Below are positions 21,840-33,277 of a stretch of DNA of 64,000 bases, one piece after another (position 1 is the first letter of the stretch; each line of letters opens with the position of its first letter). The notes under the pieces are model-generated. The model did no database searches. It was not told the DNA's origin and worked only from the letters and a program-made list of their open reading frames with translations. A program made the translations under genes and the position numbers. This DNA is from Closterium sp. NIES-65. Taxonomy: Eukaryota; Streptophyta; Zygnematophyceae; Desmidiales; Closteriaceae. The stretch covers positions 1,054,001 through 1,118,000 of the forward strand of contig CANXME010002068.1 of the NCBI GenBank assembly GCA_948144175.1, in the 5' to 3' direction.

Positions 21840-22488
21840 GTCCGATTATATGGAATCGGACTGTACGTTTATAACGAAACGGACTGTCCGATTTGAATGT
21901 TTGCAACTTCGGACTGTCCGAAGGCAGATGTGACACTTTTTCCACATGCTAGGGTTTCGCGATGGTTTTCCCTTCGCCATCTCAAATGTACACCAGTAAC
22001 GTCAGTCACAACCCATCGCAATTTTTGCCAGTTGAGTTCAGCGCTTCGGACAAACATAGGAAATGTCAAACAAGCACAAAGGCCGTCCAAACCAAGCCCA
22101 TTCAATGTCAGAAGGACCAGGTATCTGGGACTCTTGTGTTTCGGGAACAGTTGTGGCAGGAGTGGTAGTATTGGTAGAGCCTGGTGGCGGGGAGTTGGGA
22201 GTGGTGTTGTCAGACTGGGTGTTCTGGGCGTAGCTAGAGGGATCCATTGTGCAGAGAGGTGGGTACTGATGAGTAGTGGGTCAATGTCGTGGCTTCTTGT
22301 ATTGTAGTGTGGCTAGTTGTGATTGGTCAATGTCAATCTTTGCACCCGAGTCGCATTTTTTGGCGAGGCGGTCCGCTGAAATTCAATTTCGCCCGCCAAT
22401 CGCGTGCGCGGACAGGCGGACATTCCGTTTGTGATTCGGACAGTCCGATGTCAGAGTTTTGTGTCCTTGGAAAGCGGAAAAAGTGTCA
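21840..22488. repeat. AT-richer intergenic stretch with repeated inverted motifs
   Basis: No supported gene. The motif CGGACTGTCCGA occurs at 21880-21891 and inside a 17-base perfect palindrome (8+1+8) at 21907-21923. The reverse complement of its core occurs at 22436-22448, and a diverged inverted pair lies at 21840-21861. Separately, TGACACTTTTTCC (21931-21943) occurs inverted at 22476-22488. The pattern could be a foldback element or a cluster of binding sites. Confidence 0.45.
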
Positions 22489-22554
22489 TGACAGTTCGAA
22501 TTGTTAGCGACGTCGCAAACGTCCTCGCGAAGAACTGAACGACATTAAACGAAA

Positions 22555-22756
22555 ATGGTAACCCTTCGCCACGACGGACGGTCCACGGTTCATTCCATCG
22601 GGTGCAAAATAGTTACGCGCCCTAAGGGGAAGCGGAAAACTGGCAACAACAGCTGGGGGCACCTCGAGGCTGATGAGAAGCGGGATATCCGCAACCCGTA
22701 TGGCAATGAAGCCAAGCTGACGTGGAGCGCCAATTTCCGTTCGATATGGGAAGATC
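22555..22756 (+). other. Open reading stretch interrupted by C3
   Basis: ATG 22555 opens a frame (MVTLRHDGRSTVHSIGC...) that runs to the C3 insertion site at 22756. After the element the frame does not continue as a recognisable protein, and no known domain is seen. It may be chance or the 5' end of an old gene. Confidence 0.2.
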
Positions 22757-22881
22757 TGTCAGGCATATATGCTATAGTCTCTGTAGGCTGTAGTGGGGCA
22801 GTTCATATGGGGTACAACACTTTAGGGTTTACCACTTGTACTCCTCATTCTGCTCAATGCATTCATTCTCGTTTATCGACA
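22757..22881 (+). repeat. 5' LTR of C3
   Basis: 125 bp, TGTCAGG...CGACA, with a TATA-like CATATATGC near its start. Four substitutions separate it from 33475-33599. It belongs to the same subfamily as the C1 LTR (shared GTACAACACTTTAGGGTTT). Confidence 0.9.
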
Positions 22882-22892
22882 TGGTATTGAGC
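22882..22892 (+). other. C3 primer-binding site
   Basis: TGGTATTGAGC directly follows the LTR. It is a variant of the initiator-Met primer site. Confidence 0.8.
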
Positions 22893-22989
22893 AAGTTCCC
22901 TAGTGGGAACGCTACCTAGGGCCCACCACGATACTTTTTTTTTCCTACCCGGAGCGCTCTTCACTCCTTCCCGAGTCGCGCTCTGTGTG

Positions 22990-23880
22990 CCCTCCCTACC
23001 ATCGAGCCGCCCTTAGTGGCCCCTCTCACGGCCCCTTTGGCCGCCCTTACGGCCCCTCGCGCCGCCCTTACGGCCCCTAGCGCCGCCCTCTACGGCCCCT
23101 CGCGCCGCCCTTACGGCCCCTTCAGGCCCCTCGCGTCGCCCTTACGGCCCTCGTGCGGCCCCTTTCGGCCCCTCGCGGCGCCCTTTCCAGCCCCTTACGG
23201 CCCCGTCGCCGCCCCGTTTAGGCCTCTTGAGGCCCCTCTTCGGCCCCGTCTAGGCCCCTTACGACCCCGCTACGGCCCCGCCTAGGCCCCTTACGGCCCC
23301 TCCGCGGCCCCGTCTAGGCCCCTTGCGGCCCCGCTACGGCCCCGTCTAGGCCCCTTACGGCCCCTCCGCGGCCCCGTCTAGGCCCCTTGCGGCCCCGCTA
23401 CGGCCCCGTCTAGGCCCCTTACGACCCCTCCGCGGCCCCGTCTAGACCCCTTGCGGCCCCGTCGCCGCCACGTGCGGCCCCGTCGCCGCCACCAGCGGCC
23501 CCGTCGCCACCACCTGCGGCCCCGTCGCTGCCACCTGCGGCCACGCAGCCGCCACCTGCGGCCTCGCCGCCACCTACGGCCCCGTCGCCGTCACCTGTGG
23601 CCCCATCGCCCTCCCCTAGCGGCCCTGTCACCGCTCAGCCGCCCAGCGACCGAGCCGCCGAGCAGCCCAGCAGCCGAGCCGCCCACCTGCCGAGCAGTCG
23701 AGCCGCCCAACAGCCGAGCCGCCGAGCAGCCGAGCCGCCCAGTGGCCGAGCCGCCCTGCCGCCGAGCCGCCAAGCAGCCGAGCCGCCCTGCCGCCGAGCC
23801 GCCCAGCAGCCGAGCCGCCCAGCAGCCGAGCCGCCCTGCCGCAGAGCCGCCGAGCCGCTGCTGTTCCTACCGGTGCTCCC
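22990..23880 (+). repeat. GC-rich tandem-repeat leader of C3
   Basis: Three successive arrays. At 23000-23220 there are irregular GGCCCCT(C/T)GCGCCGCC units. At 23230-23450 the period is 64 bases (for example TTACGGCCCCTCCGCGG at 23291 and 23355), followed by 21-base GTCGCCGCCACCTGCGGCC units to 23620. At 23640-23870 there are 15-base units around GCCGAGCCGCCCAGC. Ordered and placed as in the other Copia copies, between primer site and Gag. Confidence 0.82.
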
Positions 23881-23933
23881 CGACCCTCCTTCCTCGGACT
23901 GGTGAGCTCACTTCCTTCTAGGCCACTACAGTC

Positions 23934-25200
23934 ATGGCTACCCCCAGTGTCCTTACTTTTGATGCTGAGGGCCGTGCCGTTGACTTTGAGGTCTGGGTCG
24001 ATGACCTCCAGCTGTTTCTCCAGTGCAATAGGGCAGACAGACTCTCTCTGTTCGATCTCACCTCTGGTGTCTCTCCTGCCCCGCCTGCTACTGCTGACAG
24101 CACTGTTCGCTCACAGTGGGCAACACGCGATGCTACTGCTCGCCTTGCTGTGCGTCGCCACTTACCAACCACTGAGCGTGCACACTTTAGCCAGTACAAG
24201 AGTGCTCAGACCTTGTACGACGCTATAGTTGCACGCTACTCTTCCCCTGCCACTGCTGCACCGAGCCGCCTCATGCTACCGTACCTCTTCCTTGACCTTG
24301 CTGCCTTTCCCACAGTCGCTGACCTCATTACGCACCTCCGCACTAGTGACACTCGCTACCGCGCTGCGCTTCCTGCTGAGTTCTGCGCCAACAACCCACC
24401 CCCCCCCCCATGTACATCACCCTCTACTACATAGTCACCCGGCTCCCTGACTCTCTTCGCGTAGTCACGGACCACTTCCTCTCAGTTTGCCCCACCACTC
24501 TCACCGTTGACCTCCTTGAGAAGGGCCTCCTAGCAGCAGAGAAGAGCATAGTCGCTGTAGGAGCCTCTCGTGGTGACCCTCGCACCCCCGTCTTTGAGGG
24601 GTGTTCCCCCTCCCCCCTCTTGCTCTCTGTTGCTTCTGCTGCTGCGGCCGACCTCGTTGGTTTCTCCGGGGTGGGCGCTGCGTCTGCCCCTAGCGGGAGA
24701 CGCCGCATCGGCAAGGGCAAGGGGGGCAAGGGCGCTGGAGGGGCTGGCGGGGTCGGTGGAGGTGGTGGTGGAGGCAGTGGAGGGGGTGGGGGTGGTGGTG
24801 GGAGTGGTGGCAGGGGTGGCGGCGGCGGCGGAAGAAGTGGAGGCGAAGGAGGTGGCGGTGGTGGCGGAGGGAGCGGAGGCGGCGGAGGTGGCGGAGGAGG
24901 CGGAGGTGGAGGAGGCGGCGAAGGCGGTGGCGGCAGCAGTGGACCTGGTCGCGGCTCTGCGCAAAGGAGTGGCTCCGGTGGTGGTACGCGCCAGCAGCAG
25001 CAGAGCAGTCATGAGACCCTGTCCCCTCAGCAGCCTCGTGAGTGGTACGCAGCGCGTCAGCGCGGTGGGGGTACGGGTCCCTGCACCTACATTCTCCGCA
25101 CCGGCGACCGCGCTAGTGAGCTGTGCGGGGGCCCGCACTCCACCCAGCGCTGCTTCGGCTGCCTGACGGACGCGTGGCATCACCAGTTCCCTGGGGCCTC
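23934..25200 (+). pseudogene. C3 Gag
   Basis: ATG 23934 gives MATPSVLTFDAEGRAVDFEV. The N-terminal region is full length (TVRSQWATRDATARLAVRRH, TLYDAIVARYSSPA, TADLITHLRTSDTRYRAA in related wording). At a C-run (about 24397-24409) the frame moves from 0 to 2, and the rest of Gag is read from MYITLYYIVTRLPDSL. A basic linker and poly-Gly tract (about 24725-24945) precede the finger (CTYILRTGDRASELC, then GGPHSTQRC). A second frameshift near 25210 falls before EISRW is followed by FDLD. Confidence 0.83.
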
Positions 25201-26325
25201 TGAGATCTCTCGCTGGGAGAGCTGTCTAGGGCGGGGGTTGCTATCTTTGATCTTGATTTTGATGCTATTCTTGCTGCCATATATGCTGTTGATGGTAGTG
25301 TTGCAGGTGATTATTACCTGTGTGTACTGCTTGACCCGGGCATTGAGGCTGCTGCTCTAGGTGCTGGTGCGTGTGCTGCCCCAGGTGCTAGTGCGTTTGC
25401 TGCCCCAGGTGCTAGTGAGTCTGCGCTCTCAGGTACTACGTCGGCTCATGCCTTCCACACCTTCACCCTTGACTCGGGTTCGTCCCGCTCCTTCTTTCAA
25501 GACCGCACCACTCTTACGCCGCTCAGTCGGCAGGTTGCAGTCTCCCTGGCGGACCCCTCTGGCGGTCGTGTCCTTGCTAGCTTCTCCACTGTCTTACCGT
25601 GCCCGGCAACCCCCTCTGGCACCCTGTCAGGTCTCTACCTCCCCTCGTTCTCTACGAACTTGGTGAGTGGAGCGGACCTACATGGTAGGGGGGTAGACCA
25701 GTTCACTCCTGAGAGTCAGTGGGTGACCCACTGCACGTGTGCTCGGACATGCCGACACTTGGCCACGTTCACCCGTCGGCCAGGGTCGAGCCTGTACACC
25801 CATACTACTGAGTCTTCTCCGGCTGCTGAGTCTGCCCAGGTAGCTGCGTCGAGTCAGGTGTTTGCTGCAGCGTCCAGGTCTGGTCCTGATTCTGCTCCCT
25901 GCTCGTGTCGTCTCCTGTCCCACCAGACTCTCCTTTGGCACCACCGCCTTGGTCACCACTCACTGCCTCGTCTCCGAGGCATGGCCTCCCGTGTCCTTGT
26001 CTCTGGTCTCCCTCGGTCTCTCCCTCCCCTACCTCCGGGGCCTGGCCCTACCTGCGTCCCCTGCGTCGAGGGGCGACAGCGCGCTGCCCCTCACTCCTCC
26101 GAGATTCCTCCGATAGAGGCTCCGCTGCAGACTCTCCAGATGGACGTGTGGGGCCCCGCCCGCATCAGTGGGTAGGGGCGCGAGCGGTACTTCCTGCTGG
26201 TGTTTGACGACTTCTCGCGTTACACCACAGTCTTCCCCTTGCGCAGCAAGGTGACGTCACTGAGGTGTTGATCGATTGGATCCGCGCAGCTCGCCTTCAG
26301 CTCAGGGAGAGTTTCGGCTTGGACT
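25201..26325 (+). pseudogene. C3 protease and N-terminal integrase
   Basis: The protease motif is altered to LDSGSSRSFFQ (Asp codon at 25471-25473) in one frame. Pre-integrase (LLWHHRLGHHSL...CVPCVEG) and the first integrase Asp (QMDVWGP) follow in another frame, with a stop after ARISG. Integrase is cut at 26325 within RESFGLD by the C4 LTR, so the second Asp and the Glu of C3 are absent. Confidence 0.82.
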
Positions 26326-26458
26326 TGTTAGAACATTATAGCTTATACAGTTGTGTAGGCTGTAGTGGGGTAGCCCATAAGGGGTACAACCCAATTAGGG
26401 TTAGTACTTGTACCCAACGCTTTCATAGTTCAATCATTCTCTCGTTTCAATCTTCGTA
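26326..26458 (+). repeat. Internal LTR (5' LTR of C4)
   Basis: 133 bp from TGTTAGAAC to TCTTCGTA, immediately followed by a primer site. It differs strongly from the C3 LTRs but resembles the C2 LTR, so it belongs to another subfamily. No matching 3' LTR exists in the composite. Confidence 0.85.
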
Positions 26459-26469
26459 TGGTATAGAGC
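26459..26469 (+). other. C4 primer-binding site
   Basis: TGGTATAGAGC directly after the internal LTR, identical to the C1, C5 and C6 primer sites. Confidence 0.8.
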
Positions 26470-26584
26470 TTGTTCCCTCATGGGAACTGTTCCTAGGGCC
26501 CACCGACCTTTTTTTTCCTGCCCGCAGCACACTTGGCTACTTCCGTAGTCGCGCCCCGAGTCGTTCCCCCTCTAGCAGCCTCTA

Positions 26585-27230
26585 GCCGCCCCTAACGACC
26601 CCGTCGCGCCGCCCTTTCGGCCCCATCGCGTTGCCCTTGCGGCCTCGTCGCGCCGCCCTTGCGGCCCCGTTGTGCCGCCCTTTAAGCGACCCCGTCGCCG
26701 CCCTTTCCTGCGGCCACGTCGCCGCCTTTCAGCGGCCCCGTCCCCACCCTTTCAGCGGTCCCGTCGCCGCCCTTCCACGGCCCCGTCGCCGCCCTTCCAC
26801 GGCCTCGCCGCCCGCCCCTTCAGCAGCCCCGTTGCCCGCCCTTTCAGCGGCCTTGTCGTTGCCCGCCCTTTCAGCGGCCCCGTCGCCGCCCTTCCAGCGG
26901 CCCGTCGCCGCCCTTTCAGCGGCCCGTCGCCGCCCTTTCAGCGGCCTGTTGCCGCCCTTTCAGCGGCCCTGTCGGCGCCCTTCCACGGCTTTGTCGCCGC
27001 TCAGCCACCCAGCGCCCTAGCCGCCGAGCAGCCCAGCTACCGAGCCGCCGAGCCGCCCGACCGCCGAGCCGCCCAGCAGTCGAGCCGCCCGACCACCGAG
27101 CCGCCCTCCAGTCAAGCCGCCCGACAGTCGAGCCGCCCAGAAGCCGAGCCGCCCAACCACGGAGCCGCCCAGCAGCCGAGCCGCAGAGCCGCCGAGCCGC
27201 GCCGCAGCCGAGGCGCTACCGCCTGTCGGC
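26585..27230 (+). repeat. GC-rich tandem-repeat leader of C4
   Basis: Units around CCGTCGCCGCCCTTTCAGCGG (about 20-23 bases) fill 26690-26990, then 15-base GCCGAGCCGCCC units to 27200. These are the same unit types, on the opposite strand, as the C1 leader. Confidence 0.8.
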
Positions 27231-27323
27231 CTGCCTGGGACCGCGCCACTTGTCTGGTAAGAGCAGCGTCTCTGCCACTGCACTGCCCTGCCCCACTGTA
27301 CTCACTGCCTGTCTACTGGTGCC

Positions 27324-28870
27324 ATGGCCTCCCCTAGTGTTCTCACCTTTGACACTGAGGGTCGGGCAGTTGACTTTGAGGTCTGGGTAGATGATCTGCA
27401 GCTTTTCCTAGAGTGCGATAGGGTAGACGGTCTCTCCCTGTTTGACCTCACTTCTGGTGCCTCTCCTGCCCCTGTTGCTGATGCTGGCACCACTGTTTGC
27501 TCACAGTGGGCCACGCGTGATGCTGCTGCTCGCCTTGCTGTGCGCCGCCACTTACCGACCACTGAGCGTGCACACTTTAGCCAGTACAAGAGTGCTCGGA
27601 CCTTGTACGACGCTGTAGTTGCACGCTACTCTTCCCATGCCACTGCTTCACTGAGCCGCCTCATGCTACCGTACCTCTTCCCTCACCTTGCTGCCTTTCC
27701 CACAATCGCTGACCTCATTACGCACCTCCGCACTAGTGACACTCGCTACCGCGCTGCGCTTCCTGCTGAGTTCTGCGCCAAGAACCCCCCCCTCCCATGT
27801 ACATCACTCTCTACTACATAGTCACCCGGCTCCCTGACTCTCTCCGCGTAGTCAGGGACCACTTCCTCTCAGTTTGCCCCACCACTCTCAACGTTGACCT
27901 CCTCGAGAAGGCCATCCTAGCGATAGAGACGAGCATAGTCGCTGTAGGAGCCTCTCGTGGTGACCCTCGCACCCCCGTCTTTGAGGGGTGTTCTCCCTCC
28001 CCCCTCTTGCCCTCTGTTGCCTCTTCTGCTGCGACCGACCTCGTTGGTTTCGAGTCGGTCGGCGCTACGTCTGCCCCTAGCAGGGAACGCCGCAGCGGCA
28101 AGGGCAAGGGGGGCAAGGGCACTGGAGGGGCTGGAGGGGGCGGTGGAGGTGGTGGTGGAGGCAGTGGAGGGAGTGGGGGTGGTGGTGGGAGTGGTGCCGG
28201 GGGTGGCGGAGGCGGCGGTAGCAGTGGAGGCGGCGGAGGCGGTGGAGGTGGCTGAGGGAGCGGAGGCGGCGAAGGTGGCGGAGGAGGGGGAGGTGGAGGA
28301 GGAGGTGGAGGCGGCGGCGGCGGCGGCGGTGGAGCGGGTCGTGACTCTGCGCAGAGGAGTGGCTCAGCTCGTGGTCCGCGCCAGCAGCAGCGGAGTGGTG
28401 TGACCCTGTCCCCTCAGCAGCTTTGTGAGTGGTACACTGCGCGTCAGCGCGGTGGGGGTTTTGGTCCCTGCACTTACGTCCTCCGTACCGGCGACCGAGC
28501 TGGTGAGCAGTGCGGGGGCCCGCACTCCACCCAGCGTTGCTTCGGTTGCCTGACGGACGCGTGGCGTCGCCAGTTCCCTTCGGCGTCAGAGATCCCTCGC
28601 TGGGGAGATCTGTCTAAGGCCGGGGCTGCTATCTTTGATCTTGACTTTGATGCTACTCTTGCTGCTATGTATGCTGTTGATACTAGTGTTGCGGGTGACT
28701 GTTACCTATGTGTACCGCCTGACCCGGGCACTGAGGCCGCTGCTCTAGGTGCTGGTGAGGCTACTGCTCTAGGTGCTAGTACGTCAGCTGCCCCATATGC
28801 TAGTGCGTCTGCTGCCCCAGGTGCTGGTGAGTCTGCGCTCTCAGGTACTACATCGGCTCAGGCCTTCCAC
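27324..28870 (+). pseudogene. C4 Gag
   Basis: ATG 27324 gives MASPSVLTFDTEGRAVDFEV. The N-terminal domain is complete. At the C-run 27786-27797 the frame moves from 0 to 2, as in C3 and C7. The second frame (from MYITLYYIV, 27797) carries a poly-Gly tract broken by TGA at 28253-28255. It continues in the same frame to the finger CTYVLRTGDRAGEQC and GGPHSTQRC and the acidic segment FDLDFDATLAAMYAVD. Apart from the C-run and one stop it is well preserved. Confidence 0.85.
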
Positions 28871-31000
28871 ACCTTCACCCTTGACTCGGGTGCGTCCCGC
28901 TCCTTCTTTCGAGACCGCACCACTCTTACGCCACTCAGTCGGTAGGTTGCAGTCTCCTTGGCGGACCCCTCTGGGGGTCGTGTCCTTGCTAGCTTCTCCA
29001 CTGTCTTACCGTGCCCGGCAGCCCCCTCTGGCACCCTGTCAGGTCTCCACCTCCCCTCGTTCTCTACGAACTTGGTGAGTGGAGCGGACCTACAGGATAG
29101 GGGGGCTGACCAGTTCACTCCTGAGAGTCAGTGGGTGACCCACTGCACGTGTGCTCGGACATGCCGACACTTGGCCACGTTCACCCGTCGGCCAGGGTCG
29201 AGCCTGTACACCCATACTACTGAGTCTCCTCCGGCTGCTGAGTCTGCCCAGGTAGCTACGTCGAGTCAGGTGTTTGCTGCAGCGTCCAGGTCTGGTCCTG
29301 AGTCTGCTCCCTGCTCGTGTCTTCTGCTGTCCCACCAAACTCTCCTCTGGCACCACCGCCTTGGTCACCCCTCCCTGCCTCGTCTCCGAGGCATGGCCTC
29401 CCGTGTCCTTGTCTCTGGTCTCCCTCGGTCTCTCCCTACCCTACCGCCGGGGCCTGGCCCTACCTACGTCCCCTGCGTCGAGGGGCGACAGCGCGCCGCC
29501 CCTCACTCCTCCGAGTTTCCTCCGACAGAGACTCCGCTGCAGACTCTCCACATGGACCTGTGGGGCCCAGCCCGCGTCAGTGGGCAGGGGCACGAGCGGT
29601 ACTTCCTGCTGGTGGTTGACGACTACTCGCGTTACACCACAGTCTTCCCCTTGCGCAGCAAGGGTGACGTCACTGAGGTGTTGATCGACTGGATCCGCGC
29701 AGCTCGTCTCCAGCTCAGAGAGAGTTTCGGCTCGGACCTTGCTGTTCTGCGTCTGCAGTCGGACAGAGGCGGAGAGTTTTCCTCTGCGCGTCTGGGAGCT
29801 TTCTGTCGTGCACAGGGCATCCGCCATACCTTCACGCTTCCGGCCTCTCCACAGCAAAATGGGATTGCTGAGCGCCGCATTGGCATGGTCATGGACGTCG
29901 CTCGAACGTCCATGATGCATGCGGCTGCCCCCCATTTTCTGTGGCCGTTTGCGGTTCAGTACGCCGCGCATCAGCTCAACCTTCAGCCAGAGACCTCCCC
30001 CGCCTTGCGGTGGACCGGGAAGGTTGGCGATGCGTCTGCGTTTCGGGTCTGGGGATCTCGGGCGTTTGTCTGCGACTTGTCTGCGGACAAGCTGTCCCCG
30101 CGTGCTGTTCCCTGCGTCTTCCTTGGCTTCCCTCCTGACGCGCCTGGGTGGCAGTTTTACCACCCCACCTCGCGCCGTGTTCTGTCCTCCCAGGACGTCA
30201 CCTTTGACGAGTCGGTGCCTTACTACCGTCTCTTCCCCTACCGCACTGCGCCCCTCCCCCCGCCGCCGCTCTTCCTTGCGCCAGGTCCTCCCCTAGTAGA
30301 CCCCCTCCCCCCTATGGGTCCCGCCCTGTCAGGTGTGTCCCAGGTAGACGCAGTCGAGCCTATCGAGGAAGCTGTTGACTTTGGTGCTGCTAGAGGTGCT
30401 GAGCCTGCGGGTGCCTGGTCTGGGGGTGCTGAGACTGAGGGTGCTGAGTCTAGGGGTGCTGAGTATGGGGGTGCTGAGTCTAGGGGTGCGGGACCTGGGG
30501 GTGCTGGGTCTGCTCGTGTGGACGCCGGTGGTGCCTCGTCGAGGCGGGAGCCGCTCTCTCCACAGGAGCTGCGCGAGTGGTTTGCCCGCCGCTGGAGACG
30601 TGTTGCTAGAGCTGGAGGTGCTAATGTTGCTGCTGGTTCCGGAGGTGCTCGTACTGGTGGTCCTGGAGCTGCTGGGACTGGGGGTGCTGCTGGGGCTACT
30701 GGAGTTGGTCCTGCTGGAGTTGCTGGCGGTGCTGGTGCTGCTGGAGCTGGAACTGCTGGGGGTGTTGGCGCTAGTGTTTCTACTGGCGATGGTGCGTTTG
30801 AGGGTGCTACTGAGGCTGCTGGAGCTGACAGTTCTGCTGGAGCTAGAGCTACTGGAGCAGGAGCTGCTGATGGTGTTGGTGCTGGCGGTGCTGCTCGTGC
30901 TAGTGCTTCTGAGGGTGCTGGAGCTGGCGATGTTGGAGCTGGAGGTGCTGCTGGCGCTGGTGCTGCCGCTGGGGGTACTCGTGCTGTCCTTGCTGGTTGA
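28871..31000 (+). pseudogene. C4 protease, integrase and linker
   Basis: Same frame as the second half of Gag. The protease motif LDSGASRSFF (Asp codon 28883-28885) is intact. TAG at 28943-28945 follows LTPLSR. A 680-codon stretch then includes pre-integrase (LLWHHRLGH, CVEGRQRAAP), the integrase triad (HMDLWGP, QSDRGGEFSS, NGIAERRIGM) and the C-terminus, then a linker of GAES(R/G)GG repeats, SRREPLSPQELREWF and a Gly/Ala-rich tail. A TGA at 30998-31000 interrupts shortly before PRLYFVPLLEQ. Confidence 0.86.
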
Positions 31001-33277
31001 GGAGGCGATGCGCGGCCGAGGTTGTACTTCGTTCCGCTCCTGGAGCAGGTTCTTGGTCTTCTGCCCTCTACTGGTCCTGCTCCTCCCTTAGAGTGTCCAC
31101 AGCCTGTTCAGTCGCAGTCACAGTTACAGCCCGCCTCCCCTCTACCTGCTCCTTCTCCCTACACTGGTCCTACTGGAGGTCTTGCTGAGCGTCGTGAGCC
31201 TGCGTCTCGTCGTGCGTCGCCTGCTCGTGCTGCTCGCACTAGTGGTCGTACTGCGCGTTCGCGTCCTCTTGCGGTCCCCGGCACACACCAGATGGCGCTT
31301 CGTCCTTCCACTACTCCTTTGCGTGTCCCGTTGCCATCTCCTCTAGAGTCCTCTCTTCCTACTCTTGCTGACCTGGAGTCTGACTCTCTTCGTGCTGCTA
31401 GTCCCTCTGACACGCGTCTCCTGGCTACTGTTGTCACCGACCCTTCCTTTGAGTCCACTGCTGCGTTTGCCCTAGTTGCTGAGCTTGTCGACTTTGCTGC
31501 TCGCTGTCGTCTAGACTACGCTGCTAGTCTCGTTGCTGAGTCTGAGTCTCTCTATCTTCTGTCCGTTGGGGGTGAGTGTGGTCTTAGCACGGACGTCCTT
31601 GAGGACAGGCAGGAGGAGTTCCAGTGCTTTGCTACTGCTTTGCCCCATCTCGTGTCCACGCTGATTGCCCCTGAGGGAGACCCGGATGCACCAGACATCC
31701 CGACTCCTCGATCGTACGCTGAGGCGATCGAGGGTCCCTACTCCTCTCAGTGGCAGTCAGCCATGGACGCAGAGATGGCTTCCTGGAAGTCCATAGGCAC
31801 CTACGTTGACGAGGTTTCCCCACCTGGGGCGAACATCGTCAGTGGCATGTGGATCTTCAGGGTGAAGCGGCCGCCGGGTTCTCCGCCTGTCTTCAAGGCG
31901 CGTTACGTCGCTTGAGGCTTCAATCAGCGGCAGGGAGTTGACTACTTTCAGACCTTCTCTCCCACCCCAAAGATGACCACTCTTTGGGTGCTGCTGCACA
32001 TAGCCGCTCAGCGCGACTACGAGATTCACTCTCTTGACTTCAGCACAGCTTTCCTGCAGGGCAGCCCGCACGAGGAGATCTGGCTGCGCCGCCCACCTGG
32101 CTTTACTGGGTCGTTTCCTCCTGGTACCCAGTGGAGCCTCCAGCGGCCAGTCTACAGTCTCCGCCAGGCGCCCTGTGAGTGGCACGACACACTGAGGACT
32201 ACACTTGCGGCTCTTGGGTTTGCTCCTTCTACAGCCGACCCGTCGCTGTTTCTGCGCACCGACACCTCTTTGCCGCCGTTCTACATCCTCGTGTACGTCA
32301 ACGACTTGGTCTTTGCCACAGCTGACACTGCTGGACTTGCCCACGTGAAGTTCTAACTGCAGAAGAGACACACGTGCACAGACCTGGGTGAACTGCGCAG
32401 CTACCTTGGCTTGCAGATCACCCGGGACAGAGCACAGCGCACCATTACCCTGACTCAGTCACACATGGTGCAGCAGGTCCTTCAGTGCTTCGGCTTCACG
32501 TACTCCTCGCCTCAGGCCACTCCTCTGTCTACTCGCCACTCGCTCTTAGCATTGCCTTCGGATGAGTCCGTAGAGCCGAGTGGCCCGTACCCAGAGCTTG
32601 TTGGCTGCCTCATGTACCTGATGACCTGCACACGACCTGACCTTGCATACCCTCTTAGCATCTTGGCACGCTATGTTGCTCCTGGGAGACACCGACCAGA
32701 GCACATGGCTGCAGCGAAGAGGATGTTGCGCTACGTGTGCAGTTCGTCGGGCATGGGGCTAGTGCTTGGAGGGCGACGTCGAGTGGTCCTCACAGGTCAC
32801 GCAGACGCTTCTTGGGGTGACGACTAGGCTTTGCAGCGGTCGTCACAGGGTTACACCTTCAGCCTTGGCTCCGGCTCTGTTTTGTGGCGGTCTACCCGCT
32901 CGTCTTCTGTTCTCACCTCCAGCTGTGAGGCTGAGATCTACGCGGGAGCCATGGCTGCACAGGAGCTACGCTGGCTCACCTACCTGCTGACTGACCTAGG
33001 AGAGCCGCCTCGTTCTCCTCTAGTTCTGTACGTAGACAACAAGGCCATGCTGGCCTTGTGTCGGGAGCACAGACTGGAGCACAGAACGAAGCACAATGCT
33101 CTTCGCTACTTCCTGGCTCGTGAGCTGCAGCAGCGTAGTCAGCTCCGCCTCACCTACGTGGCCTCTGAGGCCAACACTGCTGATATCTTCACCAAGGCCC
33201 TTCTGCCTTGTGATCATCAGCGCTTTTGTACTGTGCTAGGTCTTGTGCCTACTTGGCCTCACTTGCTCACTTCTTGA
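31001..33277 (+). pseudogene. C4/C3 hybrid reverse transcriptase-RNase H
   Basis: Continues in the frame of 27797-31000. Stops are TGA 31913-31915 (Arg of VARGF), TAA 32354-32356 and TAG 32825-32827 (the Gln of DDQ). The YVDD box is YVND (32294-32305), so the enzyme is dead. RNase H keeps SSCEAEIY and DNKAMLALC and ends at 33275-33277. The 3' part shares GGRRRVVLTGHAD and the TAG after DD with C1, so it probably belongs to C3, with the C4/C3 crossover upstream. Confidence 0.84.

Noticed and set aside
22784-22890. Short open frame across the C3 LTR as a peptide gene
   Set aside because: The same frame exists at every related LTR and follows from LTR sequence alone.
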